Shown: positions 52,147-62,149, numbered from the stretch's first letter. The stretch: 64,000 nt of DNA from Phycisphaerales bacterium UBA7800 (GCA_002480565.1 DLCK01000008.1:1-64000); one strand, 5' to 3'. The notes: generated by a model not told the origin, from the sequence alone. A program made the numbers and translations.

Positions 52147-52207
52147 GCGGCTGTTGATCGCGTTATCAATAGCCGCAGCCAGACTTGGTTGCGCGATAAC
52201 GCGACAA
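52147..52207. other. Pair of hairpins between convergent operons
   Basis: Two inverted repeats in the 133-base gap between the efflux operon and the GH95 gene. The first (GCGGCT, TTGAT, then ATCAA, AGCCGC, 52147-52176) is a 12-bp stem, and the second (TTGCGCG-ATAA-CGCGACAA, 52189-52207) is shorter. No T-run follows, so they may be a REP-like element or a bidirectional terminator. Confidence 0.5.
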
Positions 52208-52223
52208 TTGATAATTCAATGCT

Positions 52224-54641
52224 CTAGGCTACAGCATCCGTTGCGATGGTTTTCCGTTCACCGGGTTTCACCTGTATCACAGTCTTCACGCCATTGACGA
52301 TCAGGAGACATCGACCACCATGTTCACTTGCAAGACTTGCCTGCGTGACGATACCGTTTTCCCATTGCATGGTCACTTCAAACCCGCCACGTGTTTTGAG
52401 TCCGCGGACTTTGCCACTTGACCATTTAGTTGGCAGGGCAGGTAGCAGTCTGATGATGGGTAGGACAGTTTTATCTTCATCCAATTGCGTCATGTGACTT
52501 TGCACCAGCATTTCGGCAATGGCTGCGCAGCCGCCGAAGTTGCCATCAATCTGGAACGGCGGGTGAGCGCAGAACAGGTTGGGGTAAGTGCCGCCATGTT
52601 CATAGTCGATGGGGTCACCACTGTGTGTGTCGGTGAGTTCGAGTAAGTTTTTAAGCAGGTCATGCGCTCGATCACCTTGACCAAGTCTTGCCCAGAATAA
52701 AACCTTCCACGCTTTGGACCAGCCGGTGCCATCGTCGCCTCGGCGTTGGAGGGTGACGCTCGCTGCATCAGCAAGTTCGGGGGTGAGTGTCGGGTCGATG
52801 AGATTGCCCGGATGCAGGGCAAAGAGATGTGAGACATGGCGGTGATGTTCATCGAGTTCATCATGGTCTTCGAGCCATTCCATGAGTTGGCCGTGCTTGC
52901 CAATGGATAGTGGTGGAAGTTGAACCATCATCTGTTGGACTTGTTGGATTAACGCTGAATCGACATCAAGCAATTGTCCTGCTGCGATGGTGTGCTTAAA
53001 GAGCATCTGCAAAATGGCAGTGTCCATCGTGCAACCTTCGCAGAGTGTGCCGACCTGCCCGTTGGGAAGTCGATACGCATTTTCAGGAGACAGCGACGGA
53101 CTGATGACTTTTTGTCCCTTGTTATTTTCAACCAGAAAGTCCAGGAAAAACGTCGATGATTCCTTGAGGATCGGCCAGGCGGTGTCAGCAAGGAATAGTT
53201 TGTCACGGGTGTAGTCATAGTGATCCCATAGATGCAACGCCAACCACGCGCCGCCCAATGGCCAATAGGATGAGCCCAGGTTTCGATCCGTCGGGCAGCA
53301 GTCCGCCCAAAGGTCGGTGTTGTGGTGACAGACAAAGCCGCGACAGTTGTACATCTGCTTGGCGACTTCTTTGCCACGGGGCAGCATCCGATTGAGCATG
53401 TCAAACAGCGGGGCGTGACAGTCTGAGAGGTTGGCAACTTCCGCGGGCCAATAATTCATTTCCGTGTTGATGTTGATGGTGTATTTCGATCCCCATGCCG
53501 GCCAAAAATCCTGATTCCAAATCCCTTGCAGATTGGCAGGCATGGAGCCGGCGCGTGATGAAGCAATCAGCAGATACCGACCAAACTGATGATACATCGC
53601 AGCCATCTGCGGATCATTGTGACCTGCGTGCAGTTGGGCAAGGCGCTCGTCAGTTGGCAACGCAGTGACCGTTGGATCAGCTTCGCCAAGTTGTATTGAA
53701 ACGCGGTCAAAAAGGTTTTGGTAGTCACGTTGTTGGTCGGCAAGTAATGTTTGCCAACCTTTTTTCAATGCAGTTTCAACGGTGGACTTTGCGGTGGCGA
53801 GTGGATCATCATGACGGAAGGAGGTTGCTCCGCTGATGAAGATGGTGACGGCATCTGCGTTTTCAATGACGAGGGTTTCGCCGATTGGATGCATACTCCC
53901 GCTGGTGGTGTTGGCCATCATGCAGGTGGCAAAGCTCACACCGCCCTGACCTGCTGCCTTACCTGTGAGGTAAACGCCGTTGTCTCCCATTGCCCGTGAG
54001 TCGTCCACGTAGCGCGTCGAGTAACTTGCCAACGGCCCGCGTTGCAATCGCAGTCGCACGTTGAGCATGCCCGGCTTGGAGACTTCCAAACGAATGGCAA
54101 TCACGTTGTCAGGAAAGCTCGCAATGTGCTTTCGTGTAAAGGTGACATCGTTGATGGTGTACGACACATTGACCGAGGCATCGTTGAGATTCAGTTCACG
54201 ACGATACTGCAAATGCGATACATCATCGGGATCTTGACGCAGACTTTGTGCATCAGTCAGCACCGCATCACCGGCTTGCAGGGAACCATCTGGATACTGA
54301 AACTGCATGAACAGATCGGCCAACGGCTCATAGCAACGCATCGAGTCAGGGATACCCGCTAAGGCATCGTTGGTAAGCCACTGCGCCTTTTCCAGTTCAC
54401 CCTTGGCAAGGAGCTCTCGGATTTGTGGCAGGTGTTTTTGAGCATCGGGATTGATGCGGTTTTGCGGTCCGCCATTCCAGAGACTGTCCTCGTTGAGTTG
54501 GATGCGCTCATCACTGAGATTGCCAAAGACCATCGCACCGAGCTTGCCACAACCCAATGGCAACGCGCGGTTCCAATTGTCCGCAGCGGGCCTGGGATAC
54601 CAAAGTGTCAACGGGTCAACTTGATGGGCAATGGATGTCAT
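52224..54641 (-). CDS. Alpha-L-fucosidase-like glycoside hydrolase, family GH95
   Basis: An inverting exo-enzyme of 805 residues that releases terminal alpha-1,2-linked L-fucose (some members cleave alpha-L-galactose). The N-terminal super-sandwich begins LTLWYPRPAADNWNRALPLGCGKLGAMVFG. The alpha/alpha-barrel has INTEMNYWPAEVANLSDCHAPL near residue 395 and HHNTDLW near 445, which contain the family's catalytic-site E, N and D residues. There is no signal peptide, so it is cytoplasmic. ATG 54641. It is the last gene of a minus-strand operon behind the CBM9-like lipoprotein and the giant secreted protein. Confidence 0.92.
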   Translation of the reverse strand: MTSIAHQVDPLTLWYPRPAADNWNRALPLGCGKLGAMVFGNLSDERIQLNEDSLWNGGPQNRINPDAQKHLPQIRELLAKGELEKAQWLTNDALAGIPDSMRCYEPLADLFMQFQYPDGSLQAGDAVLTDAQSLRQDPDDVSHLQYRRELNLNDASVNVSYTINDVTFTRKHIASFPDNVIAIRLEVSKPGMLNVRLRLQRGPLASYSTRYVDDSRAMGDNGVYLTGKAAGQGGVSFATCMMANTTSGSMHPIGETLVIENADAVTIFISGATSFRHDDPLATAKSTVETALKKGWQTLLADQQRDYQNLFDRVSIQLGEADPTVTALPTDERLAQLHAGHNDPQMAAMYHQFGRYLLIASSRAGSMPANLQGIWNQDFWPAWGSKYTININTEMNYWPAEVANLSDCHAPLFDMLNRMLPRGKEVAKQMYNCRGFVCHHNTDLWADCCPTDRNLGSSYWPLGGAWLALHLWDHYDYTRDKLFLADTAWPILKESSTFFLDFLVENNKGQKVISPSLSPENAYRLPNGQVGTLCEGCTMDTAILQMLFKHTIAAGQLLDVDSALIQQVQQMMVQLPPLSIGKHGQLMEWLEDHDELDEHHRHVSHLFALHPGNLIDPTLTPELADAASVTLQRRGDDGTGWSKAWKVLFWARLGQGDRAHDLLKNLLELTDTHSGDPIDYEHGGTYPNLFCAHPPFQIDGNFGGCAAIAEMLVQSHMTQLDEDKTVLPIIRLLPALPTKWSSGKVRGLKTRGGFEVTMQWENGIVTQASLASEHGGRCLLIVNGVKTVIQVKPGERKTIATDAVA

Positions 54642-54656
54642 GATCGGCTTTCTGAT

Positions 54657-54685
54657 TAGGATGCGTTTCGTGGCATCACATCCTA
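54657..54685. other. Inverted repeat between CBM9-like and GH95 genes
   Basis: TAGGATG and CATCCTA, seven base pairs with a 15-base loop, in the 115-base gap upstream of GH95. It may be a processing site or an operator; no T-run is present. Confidence 0.3.
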
Positions 54686-54756
54686 CCGATGTTCACATGC
54701 TCTGGACATGGACGAGAGCGACATGGATATATCCATTGGCGGTATTGTTGCGATTT

Positions 54757-55566
54757 TTACTTGTCAGTGAGTGTGATGATGCCCATACTTCCGGGGGCAA
54801 GATGCGGTAAACCCGTGGGGACGAAGGCCCAGCTTGAGGCGATGAGTCGGGTTCGTTTGTGGGTTGATAAATCCGCAGGCCCATCACATCGCAGAAAGTT
54901 GATTCGCATTTGCATCGGCTCAAAATGTTCAACAGCCAGGCGACGAAGCAAGGTCTTGGCGGGGATGGCAAAGTCGCTGATCCATTGAACAGGTTTGCCA
55001 GCTTGCCAATGCGTGGAACTGGCTGTGCGCAACTCTGGCATGTCCCATTCAAAAACGCCCCAATGATTGGTCGGCCAATCCTCGCGTGGGAGGATGGGTG
55101 TCGAAGATGGGACTTGCGATGTGGTGTTCATATGCAGCACATCCAACACACCGCCCACTGGATTAACCTGCACTTCGACATATTGCCTGCCATCACCAAT
55201 TGGGTCGATGAATACTTCAACGACATCGCCTTGATGATGTCTTCCATCGCGCGTCTTGGCATGTGGTGTGAAGATTTGATCATCCTCACAGATAAAGCGA
55301 ACGTAGAGATAGTCCTTGTCCCAAAGGACTTTGACCACTGTGGGGTTGAGTTTTGACGTTGCCTTGCGATCACAATGGGATAGCTCATTGATGGTCGCTG
55401 CGTGTTGCCATGCCGTATCATCAGGTTGTGCATTGCCCTTTGGTGTGACGGTTGCATAAGGCGCAGCAATTGCAGGCAGCGGGATAGAATGTGGCTGGGT
55501 AGCACATCCCATGAGCAAGCTGCTCGTTGACAGGATGCATATGATCCATCGTTTAAGTGATGTCAT
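54757..55566 (-). CDS. CBM9-like carbohydrate-binding lipoprotein
   Basis: A 269-residue lipoprotein. The signal ends in LLMGC (C21). The remaining residues form a DOMON/CBM9-like beta-sandwich: QPDDTAWQHAATINEL, VKVLWDKDYLYVRFICEDDQIF, HQGDVVEVFIDPIGDGRQYVEVQVNPVG and WQAGKPVQWISDFAIPAKTLL, the pattern seen in family-9-like domains of bacterial glycan-processing proteins. It would hold a saccharide at the cell surface or in the periplasm and is 22 bases from the giant glycosidase gene, in the same operon. Confidence 0.85.
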   Translation of the reverse strand: MTSLKRWIICILSTSSLLMGCATQPHSIPLPAIAAPYATVTPKGNAQPDDTAWQHAATINELSHCDRKATSKLNPTVVKVLWDKDYLYVRFICEDDQIFTPHAKTRDGRHHQGDVVEVFIDPIGDGRQYVEVQVNPVGGVLDVLHMNTTSQVPSSTPILPREDWPTNHWGVFEWDMPELRTASSTHWQAGKPVQWISDFAIPAKTLLRRLAVEHFEPMQMRINFLRCDGPADLSTHKRTRLIASSWAFVPTGLPHLAPGSMGIITLTDK

Positions 55567-55588
55567 CGCGTCATTGCCTTTGTATCTG

Positions 55589-58500
55589 TTATCGCAACAG
55601 GTAGCTGTTAAGTGTCATCGTTGACAGTTCCACTTCGAAGACCAGCTTGCCGTTTTGCATGGTTGCCGGAATTTGTTTGCCGGTGACCAGATCGGTGATC
55701 GACATGGCTTTGCTGGCAGGGATACTGACCGTGGTTTTGACAGGCGTAAACGCGGTGGAAACGACGCTGAGGTAGATACCGTTTTTTGTCTCATAGGTTC
55801 GAGCACGCACATGATCCGTGAGTTCTTTGCTTACAGCGTTTTCGACGATCTCGCCGCGTTGGTCAGGCAAGGCTAAAAAGGCTTGTGCAAAGCGCCTGTG
55901 CACATCCGCCCATCCTCTGCCGTAGGTGTAGGTGGTCGTGGTGATGATGTTTGGATCACCGTGGTAGAAGGCTTCGACCATGTACGCCATGCCGAAGTCT
56001 TTGCCGCCGGGTGTGAGTTCACTGGTTTCATAGCGGTCGTTTTGCAGGTTCCATCGTCCCTTTTCTTCGTAGTAGAACATGTCACAAATCGCCAGCCCGT
56101 CACCTGTTTTAAAGTAGTTGATATAGGGGCCGTTGTTGGCAAGGTACTGCCAATGAACCGGAGCGAAAATGACGATGTCTTTATCCTTGGCAAACATGTC
56201 CGGGTAGATGTTGTAGTGTGCCTGTTTGGATTTACTCACATGGTCGATGAAGAATTGTTGATCGTAATTTTTACGGATTTGTTCGAAGCGTTCTTTGTAT
56301 GCAGCAGCGTTGGCGACGTTGTAGTAGTCGCTCCAATCCTGGGGTTTATTGATATTGTTGGCTTTGACACCGGGTTTCCATCCGTCTGCATCCCAGTTGT
56401 AGTAGTAAAGCACCAGGTCGCTGCGGTAACTCTTAAGCAGGTCGCGGACTTTGCGCAGGAAGTCTGCGCGTTTGCCTTGCCACCATTGGGTGTAAGGTTC
56501 GTTCATGGTCTTGGCAGCCCATTGTGCGATTTGTTTGTCGTTACCCGTGGGCATGTCCCGTCCGGTTTCTTTGCAGAACAGATACACATCATCGGGGCCG
56601 AAGCTGATCTTGATTCGGTCGGAGCGTTGCCGCCAAAGGAGTCCGGCGATTTGCGGGTTGGCTTTGATGTTCTGACCGATGAGTTCGTCGATCATGGTTT
56701 TGAGTTCTTCCCATGTGGCCGGATGCAGGATATTGGCACCCCATCTGACGAAGCGGCCGCAAGGGTCGATCTTGCCATTGGGCGCGATTACGTGCGCTTC
56801 CTTGGGAAGGTTGGGACCGCCCCCGTATTCAATCCGTGGGATAATTGGCAGGTTGGCTTTGCGTGTTGCATCAAGCCACCAGCCGTAGACGTCTTCGTCA
56901 CGTTGACCCTCTGGTGCAGCGCGATACCAACCCGGCGGGCGCATGCCGGTCTTGGATTCAAAGAACGCGTGGGATAACCACTTCTGCATCACCGGGCCAA
57001 TGGCGTTCATACCCATGTGTCTGGCATAACTCACCACATCCGCAGGCGGCGCTTCAGGCTGACGCTCCCAGTCCATCATCAACACCCGGCGTGGCAGATT
57101 CTCCGGGTAACGAATCGTCGGTAAAGCTGAATCATCATCCGGTAATTCATACAGTCGAATTTCCGCAGCTGCAGGTCCCACGTTGTACTCCGCAGAGTAG
57201 CAACGTCCATTGTCATGAAAGACGACCCAAAAGCCGTTTTCCGATCCGGTTGCTCGCGCACCTTCATACCCGTAAGTCATCTCGTCGTTAAAGACGATAT
57301 GGTCATACCACTGGTATTCGTTGGACTGCGGGAAATTGTCCGTCGAGTAATCGGGCCTTACACCACTGCGGAAACCTGTGCCTTGGTAGTTGCGGCCGGT
57401 CTTGATTTCCATGACCTGATAACGCACATCATTGTCAGGAACCAACACACGCAGAACGTAACCCTTATGCGGTTTGAGCTTGCCACGTCCAATGCGATAG
57501 GCGAAGAACTCGTTGTTGTTGGCTTCACGATATTGGCGGTCTTTGAATGTCTTGACCGACACACCATGTTCCCATGCAGCATAGGCTCGGACTTTGACCC
57601 ATGCGTTGCGGATACCGCCTTCCTTGTAGGGATGCGGGTCGACATCAGGATCGGTCGCACAGTTGATCACATCCACAAGTTTCAGATCACCGTAGGGTGT
57701 GTTTTCGACCTTGTTATCAAGTTGGGGCAGTGACAGTTGATCGCGTTTGGCATACTTGAATTTGAGATGTTTTTCACTGTCGTCTGGGAATGATTGCGCT
57801 GTGAGTACCTTGCCGTTTTTATCTGTCACATGCACACGGGCCCGGAACCATTCTGCGTAGTAGAGTTGGACGCTTTGCTTGTTGTCGAGTTTGATCAGAG
57901 CCTGCCAATTGCCATGACGGTCACGGGTCAATGCTGCCTGTCCATCAATCACATTTCGTTTAAAGCAGTCACGGATGCTGTAATGGGCAGTGAGTTTTTG
58001 GCCTGGTGATGCAGTGCCTGCCCAGCGCATGAGCAGTTGGAGTTGTTTGGGCGTTTGCACCCCCATATCAAAGTCCGCGGGTTTAACTGCCCTGGTGAGA
58101 TCATCCGAATCGGTCACCAGTAAAACCGCATGATCTGTTACTGCCAGGTTCACAGCACCGTTATAGAATCCGACGCGATTTCGCCATGTGGTGACTTGCA
58201 CAGCTAGTTGATTGTCTTTGCCGAAATGGACTTTGTCAGCCGGGATGGTGACTGATAAAGCTGCTTCGTTTTCAGTCGTTTGCCCGAGCAATTGCCCGTT
58301 CCAATACAGCTTGGCGCGGTCGCGTGGTTTGCCAAGATTCAGCGTCAGATCACGACCTTCCCATTGAGCCGGGACGAGGATTTTTTGTCGAAACCAGGAA
58401 GGGCCCAGCAGTCCGGAACCTTTGCCAATCCATTTGTTTCCAACCTGAATCAAATCCCATGACGCATCATCAAACTCCGTTTTGTGGTAGCCGAGTTGTT

Positions 58501-59788
58501 GGCCGTAGCCTTTTTGATCGTCGGTGAGTTGATCAGGATTGTCTCGGGCAACTTTGGTATCCAGTTCACTCTTGCTGCCGTCAGGGCGTTTGTTGTCCGC
58601 CATGTATCGCCACAGGCCACGCAGTGTGATGGGCTTCAAAAAAGGTGCGCTGTCCGAGGAGCGTCCGACTTTAAAATCCGCGAACTTGATGATGCCCGGA
58701 TTATCCAGAGCATGGTTTTGATAGCCAAGCACAACACGAACAATTTGATCCGTGGAGATCAGATTGTGAACAGTATCAAAAGTACTTTCGCGGACGTGAC
58801 GGGTGAAGTAGGTAAAGGGGATGGTGACTTGTTGCCATTGGCCGGGGGATGTCGGTGAAACGGGGATTTGCGCCTGCCAGATTTGGACACCGCGTGCGCC
58901 CCATTTGCGTTTGCCGGTGTTCAGTTGCACGGTGACATGCCCGGCCATGGATTGGACTTGATACTTAAATGAAATGTGATCGTAGTCATAGGCCTGCCAG
59001 ACCGAACCTCTTTGATTGACATCTAAAATGGCGTCTGCAAATTCTGCGCTGTTGGGATACCAGACATCAAAGACGATGGCATCTTGACCGTCGCAGGCTT
59101 TGCGATCGACGCTGAATCTGGGGCGGGTGTCACTGGTGCCGCCATCTCGCCAACCATTTTCCCAATGCTTGCTGTCGATTGGATTGTCCGGCAGGTCATC
59201 CATGAACGACAGTTGCATACTCTCCGGGCCACTGGGTTGTGTTGGTTTAATGGATGAAAAACATTGGAGATTAAAGTCAGTCCCGCCGACGCCTCCGGAC
59301 TTGTACCAGTCCCAGACACGAATGGCCAACGTGTTGGTTTGCCCATAGGCAAGGGCATCATCCGGCAGGACACAGAAGATATCTTCGGTGAATTTCCATG
59401 TACCTAAACTTTTGCCATTGAGATAAACTTCCGCGCCATCGTCGGGATCGCCTAATTGCAAAATCAGCGTTCGTCCTTTCCATGATGATGGGACGGTGAA
59501 CTGTTTACGGTACCATGCGATGCCATCGTAGGAGACGCCTTGGCTTTCCCATTTGGTGCCAATGGCCAGGTCCCGCCATTTGGAGTCGTTGAATTGGGGA
59601 AGGTGAAAACCTTTGTCGCTGTTGCCTCGGTCGCCGCGTTTGTAACCACGTTCTGTGAAGAACTTCCATTGGCCGGAAAGGTCAATGCGGTCGGACTCTT
59701 GTGCGCAGGCGGTGTGGGTCAGTGATGTGAAGCTAAGGACAAGTGATGCAGTTACAACAAGTCGCATCAGCGAATTCAACTTGAACAT
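55589..59788 (-). CDS. Giant secreted multidomain glycoside-hydrolase-like protein
   Basis: A 1,399-residue secreted protein without a family I can name. After the signal peptide (LVVTASLVLSFTSLTHTACA) comes a GH2-type sugar-binding jelly roll (RIDLSGQWKFFTERG, then YDGIAWYRKQFTVP and AEVYLNGKSLG, about 30-180). A central beta-sandwich module follows (about 195-380), then a second GH2-like jelly roll (LRGLWRYMADNKRPDG, PSWFRQKILVPAQWEG and RAKLYWNGQLLG, about 388-546). The C-terminal third (from about 900) resembles a TIM barrel with VLMMDWERQP, GWWLDATRKANLPIIPRIEYGG and IAGLLWRQRSDRIK. Catalytic residues are not identifiable by eye. ATG 59788 (TTGGAG eight bases upstream) is preferred to TTG 59794. 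Confidence 0.8.
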   Translation of the reverse strand: MFKLNSLMRLVVTASLVLSFTSLTHTACAQESDRIDLSGQWKFFTERGYKRGDRGNSDKGFHLPQFNDSKWRDLAIGTKWESQGVSYDGIAWYRKQFTVPSSWKGRTLILQLGDPDDGAEVYLNGKSLGTWKFTEDIFCVLPDDALAYGQTNTLAIRVWDWYKSGGVGGTDFNLQCFSSIKPTQPSGPESMQLSFMDDLPDNPIDSKHWENGWRDGGTSDTRPRFSVDRKACDGQDAIVFDVWYPNSAEFADAILDVNQRGSVWQAYDYDHISFKYQVQSMAGHVTVQLNTGKRKWGARGVQIWQAQIPVSPTSPGQWQQVTIPFTYFTRHVRESTFDTVHNLISTDQIVRVVLGYQNHALDNPGIIKFADFKVGRSSDSAPFLKPITLRGLWRYMADNKRPDGSKSELDTKVARDNPDQLTDDQKGYGQQLGYHKTEFDDASWDLIQVGNKWIGKGSGLLGPSWFRQKILVPAQWEGRDLTLNLGKPRDRAKLYWNGQLLGQTTENEAALSVTIPADKVHFGKDNQLAVQVTTWRNRVGFYNGAVNLAVTDHAVLLVTDSDDLTRAVKPADFDMGVQTPKQLQLLMRWAGTASPGQKLTAHYSIRDCFKRNVIDGQAALTRDRHGNWQALIKLDNKQSVQLYYAEWFRARVHVTDKNGKVLTAQSFPDDSEKHLKFKYAKRDQLSLPQLDNKVENTPYGDLKLVDVINCATDPDVDPHPYKEGGIRNAWVKVRAYAAWEHGVSVKTFKDRQYREANNNEFFAYRIGRGKLKPHKGYVLRVLVPDNDVRYQVMEIKTGRNYQGTGFRSGVRPDYSTDNFPQSNEYQWYDHIVFNDEMTYGYEGARATGSENGFWVVFHDNGRCYSAEYNVGPAAAEIRLYELPDDDSALPTIRYPENLPRRVLMMDWERQPEAPPADVVSYARHMGMNAIGPVMQKWLSHAFFESKTGMRPPGWYRAAPEGQRDEDVYGWWLDATRKANLPIIPRIEYGGGPNLPKEAHVIAPNGKIDPCGRFVRWGANILHPATWEELKTMIDELIGQNIKANPQIAGLLWRQRSDRIKISFGPDDVYLFCKETGRDMPTGNDKQIAQWAAKTMNEPYTQWWQGKRADFLRKVRDLLKSYRSDLVLYYYNWDADGWKPGVKANNINKPQDWSDYYNVANAAAYKERFEQIRKNYDQQFFIDHVSKSKQAHYNIYPDMFAKDKDIVIFAPVHWQYLANNGPYINYFKTGDGLAICDMFYYEEKGRWNLQNDRYETSELTPGGKDFGMAYMVEAFYHGDPNIITTTTYTYGRGWADVHRRFAQAFLALPDQRGEIVENAVSKELTDHVRARTYETKNGIYLSVVSTAFTPVKTTVSIPASKAMSITDLVTGKQIPATMQNGKLVFEVELSTMTLNSYLLR

Positions 59789-59860
59789 TCTCAATACTCC
59801 AATGACGTTTTTCTTTGATTAATTGATTTGGTGTTTTAGCACAGGGGGTGTGAAACATAC

Positions 59861-60706
59861 TTAAGGCAACAGCCACGGGTCGAGTTGGCTGTTAAAGATT
59901 TCCAATAAGCCTTCTGAACCACGGACATTGACTTTGCTGCCGTTGCTGTTTCTGGCGACTCGACTTTTTGCAAGCGAGTTGTTGACCCATGTGTTGTTGC
60001 GGGTGAAGACCAGATTCTCAGGATCGCGCCATGTATGTGCTGATCCATCGACATTCAGGAAGTTGAACTTGTCGGTATGCCAGGGCAGTCGTTCGGGTTT
60101 GGCCAGTGAAGCATGATCAAACGCGATCCCAAAATTACTTGGCAACAGATCAACTTTGTGTCCCGGCCACTGTCCAAAGCTGTTGTTAATTTTCCCGTAG
60201 TAACTTGCAGCAATCAGTTCGTTGGTGTCGTAGGATGTGCCGACATCATGGTTTTGCTTGTAGAGTTTTTTGTTGGTCTGGCTATCGCTTCGGGTGATCT
60301 GCGATTGATTCCAACTGCGATAAAAATCATCCATCGGGCAGTACAGGATTGAAGGTTGATTGGTTTGCAGGTTCAAGACACCTTCATCCAGAAGCGCGCC
60401 CAAATGTCGATGACGAGGAGCAGATTGGCGTGAGATGAAGTTGGTTTCGTTTCTCTGGTATCCCATCATGTAACCGTTGTAAGAGATGGAATAGGCATTG
60501 GTCGAGACGCCGATCTGTCTCAAGTTTGAGAGGCATTGTGCAACCTTGGCAGCGTCGCGTGCTTTGGCTAATGCTGGCAAAAGGATGGCGATAAGCAGAC
60601 TCACAATGCTGATCACCACCAGGAGTTCGATGAGGGTGAACGCACCGTTGGCGTTGGCGTTTGACGGGTGGTGACCTGTTTTATTCAGGGTGTTGGTATA
60701 CACCAT
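59861..60706 (-). CDS. Prepilin-type N-terminal cleavage/methylation protein (pseudopilin-like)
   Basis: A 281-residue pseudopilin-like protein. A 21-residue leader ends in NGA, followed by FTLIELLVVISIVSLLIAILLPALAKARD, then CLSNLRQIGVSTNAYS. The C-terminus has KFNFLNVDGSAHTW, the DG motif of the planctomycete family. ATG 60706 has AAGGAG six bases upstream. It lies between the regulator and the giant secreted glycosidase-like gene, on the same strand, 70 bases before the latter, and probably heads that operon. Confidence 0.9.
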   Translation of the reverse strand: MVYTNTLNKTGHHPSNANANGAFTLIELLVVISIVSLLIAILLPALAKARDAAKVAQCLSNLRQIGVSTNAYSISYNGYMMGYQRNETNFISRQSAPRHRHLGALLDEGVLNLQTNQPSILYCPMDDFYRSWNQSQITRSDSQTNKKLYKQNHDVGTSYDTNELIAASYYGKINNSFGQWPGHKVDLLPSNFGIAFDHASLAKPERLPWHTDKFNFLNVDGSAHTWRDPENLVFTRNNTWVNNSLAKSRVARNSNGSKVNVRGSEGLLEIFNSQLDPWLLP

Positions 60707-60787
60707 GGTTGTCTCCTTGACATGAGGTCGTCACACAAATGGACCTGTTTATAGCTGTATTTCAAGGCATGTTGACCAACTGAAACA

Positions 60788-62029
60788 TCATTGCTCCGGT
60801 GTGGTTCCCACGATCGGCGTGGTGCTTGCGGGGTCAATGAGCAGTGGCTCGACCCAATGATTCAAGTTCCCATCACAAGACACGCGCGATGTGTCGGTGG
60901 GTTGACCCATGAGTACATCAATGAGTGTCCGGCCGATGATGCTGTTGCATTTGTCCACGGTCATTCTGGGTTTGAAATCCGAATACTGGCGATAGGAATG
61001 TGAATGATAAATGTTGTCATAGCCGTAGATGGACACGTCCTTGTTCGGGTCGATGTCCAGTAATTGACAAGCTTGGGCAATCTCAAAAGCAGCAGCATCA
61101 TTGGTGGCAAGAATCACATCCATCTTCCCATGTTCACGCAGGTGTTCGAGCATGTAGCCGGCAATGGTGCGTGCGTTGCGATAGAGTTGTTGATCCTGGG
61201 GTTCGTTAACAAGATTGTGCGGGATGCGAACCGCAGGCAGGGGGGTAATGCCATGCTCTTTACAAGCCTGCATGTATCCGCGGTCACGTTGGCCAAGCCA
61301 GGGACGTTTGTTATCCAGTGATCCACTGACGGCCCAGATGCGCAGGATTTTTTTTGCGCCGTTGGCAATCGCATGTTCAGTGAGCGCTGCCATGGCTTTG
61401 CAGTGATCCGATGCGACACATGGGACGCCTAAGGCAATGTTCAACTCACTAAACGCGACCGTCGGGATGCCGATTTTGACTGCCTGTCTTAACACGTCCG
61501 GTGCGACGTTTCGCAAAGCCACCATACCTGCTGGACGTTGCGAAAGCAGCCAACGCCCGCCATCGGTTTCAAGCCGTTCCCACTGGACCCCTAAAGCGTG
61601 ATAGCCTGACTCGATGGCGTGCAGGTTGGCGTGTTGTTCAACTTCCCAATCAGCTGCTGCGGTGCCAGCTCGGTCTTCGATCTGTTGATCCAGTCGCCGA
61701 CCGCGTTGACCCAGTAGTGCGATGACCCCCTCTAACGCGCGGGTGTCCGTTGGTGTACTTGAGGTGGGCATGGCTTTGATGCTGCCAGTGCATGATGGGT
61801 CGATGAGAATCCGTCGATGTGCCGAAACTCGGCGAACCACGCCAACCGACTCCAGGTCATCCAGTAGCGTCCGCAGCAATCCCCGGGAGATTGTTAAGTC
61901 GTTGCATAAATCACGCTCGGATGGGAGCCTCTGACCTCGGCCGATTTTCCGGTCTAAAAGCAATGACTTGAACTGGTCCAAAGCCGTAGCACGTTTGCGG
62001 GTTAATCCAATGGTCTGTGTTTGGGGCAT
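60788..62029 (-). CDS. GntR-type HTH with LacI-type sugar-sensing domain
   Basis: A 413-residue hybrid regulator like the one at 39769. The N-terminal GntR winged helix (LPSERDLCNDLTISRGLLRTLLDDLESVGVV, residues about 38-70) is followed by a LacI/periplasmic-binding sensor (LTEHAIANGAKKILRIWAV, DVILATNDAAAFEIAQA, YGYDNIYHS). It probably senses a product of the polysaccharide degraded by the downstream genes. A dyad ACCAACTATATGGT (62150-62163) lies about 120 bases upstream and may be an operator. Confidence 0.9.
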   Translation of the reverse strand: MPQTQTIGLTRKRATALDQFKSLLLDRKIGRGQRLPSERDLCNDLTISRGLLRTLLDDLESVGVVRRVSAHRRILIDPSCTGSIKAMPTSSTPTDTRALEGVIALLGQRGRRLDQQIEDRAGTAAADWEVEQHANLHAIESGYHALGVQWERLETDGGRWLLSQRPAGMVALRNVAPDVLRQAVKIGIPTVAFSELNIALGVPCVASDHCKAMAALTEHAIANGAKKILRIWAVSGSLDNKRPWLGQRDRGYMQACKEHGITPLPAVRIPHNLVNEPQDQQLYRNARTIAGYMLEHLREHGKMDVILATNDAAAFEIAQACQLLDIDPNKDVSIYGYDNIYHSHSYRQYSDFKPRMTVDKCNSIIGRTLIDVLMGQPTDTSRVSCDGNLNHWVEPLLIDPASTTPIVGTTPEQ

Positions 62030-62149
62030 ATGGCAATTTCTTGTTGACGTTCGCGATTGAGCCTGTTTTTCAAGCCTTTAACCAAGAGAAGGGGGCTGGC
62101 CTGTATTCAAAAGTCTAGGTCTGTGCCGTAGGGCGATCAACAATTTCAT

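Noticed and set aside
55883..56977. A 364-codon open frame on the plus strand opposite the giant glycosidase gene
   Set aside because: The minus strand reading has clear domains throughout; the opposite frame is a shadow without recognisable motifs.
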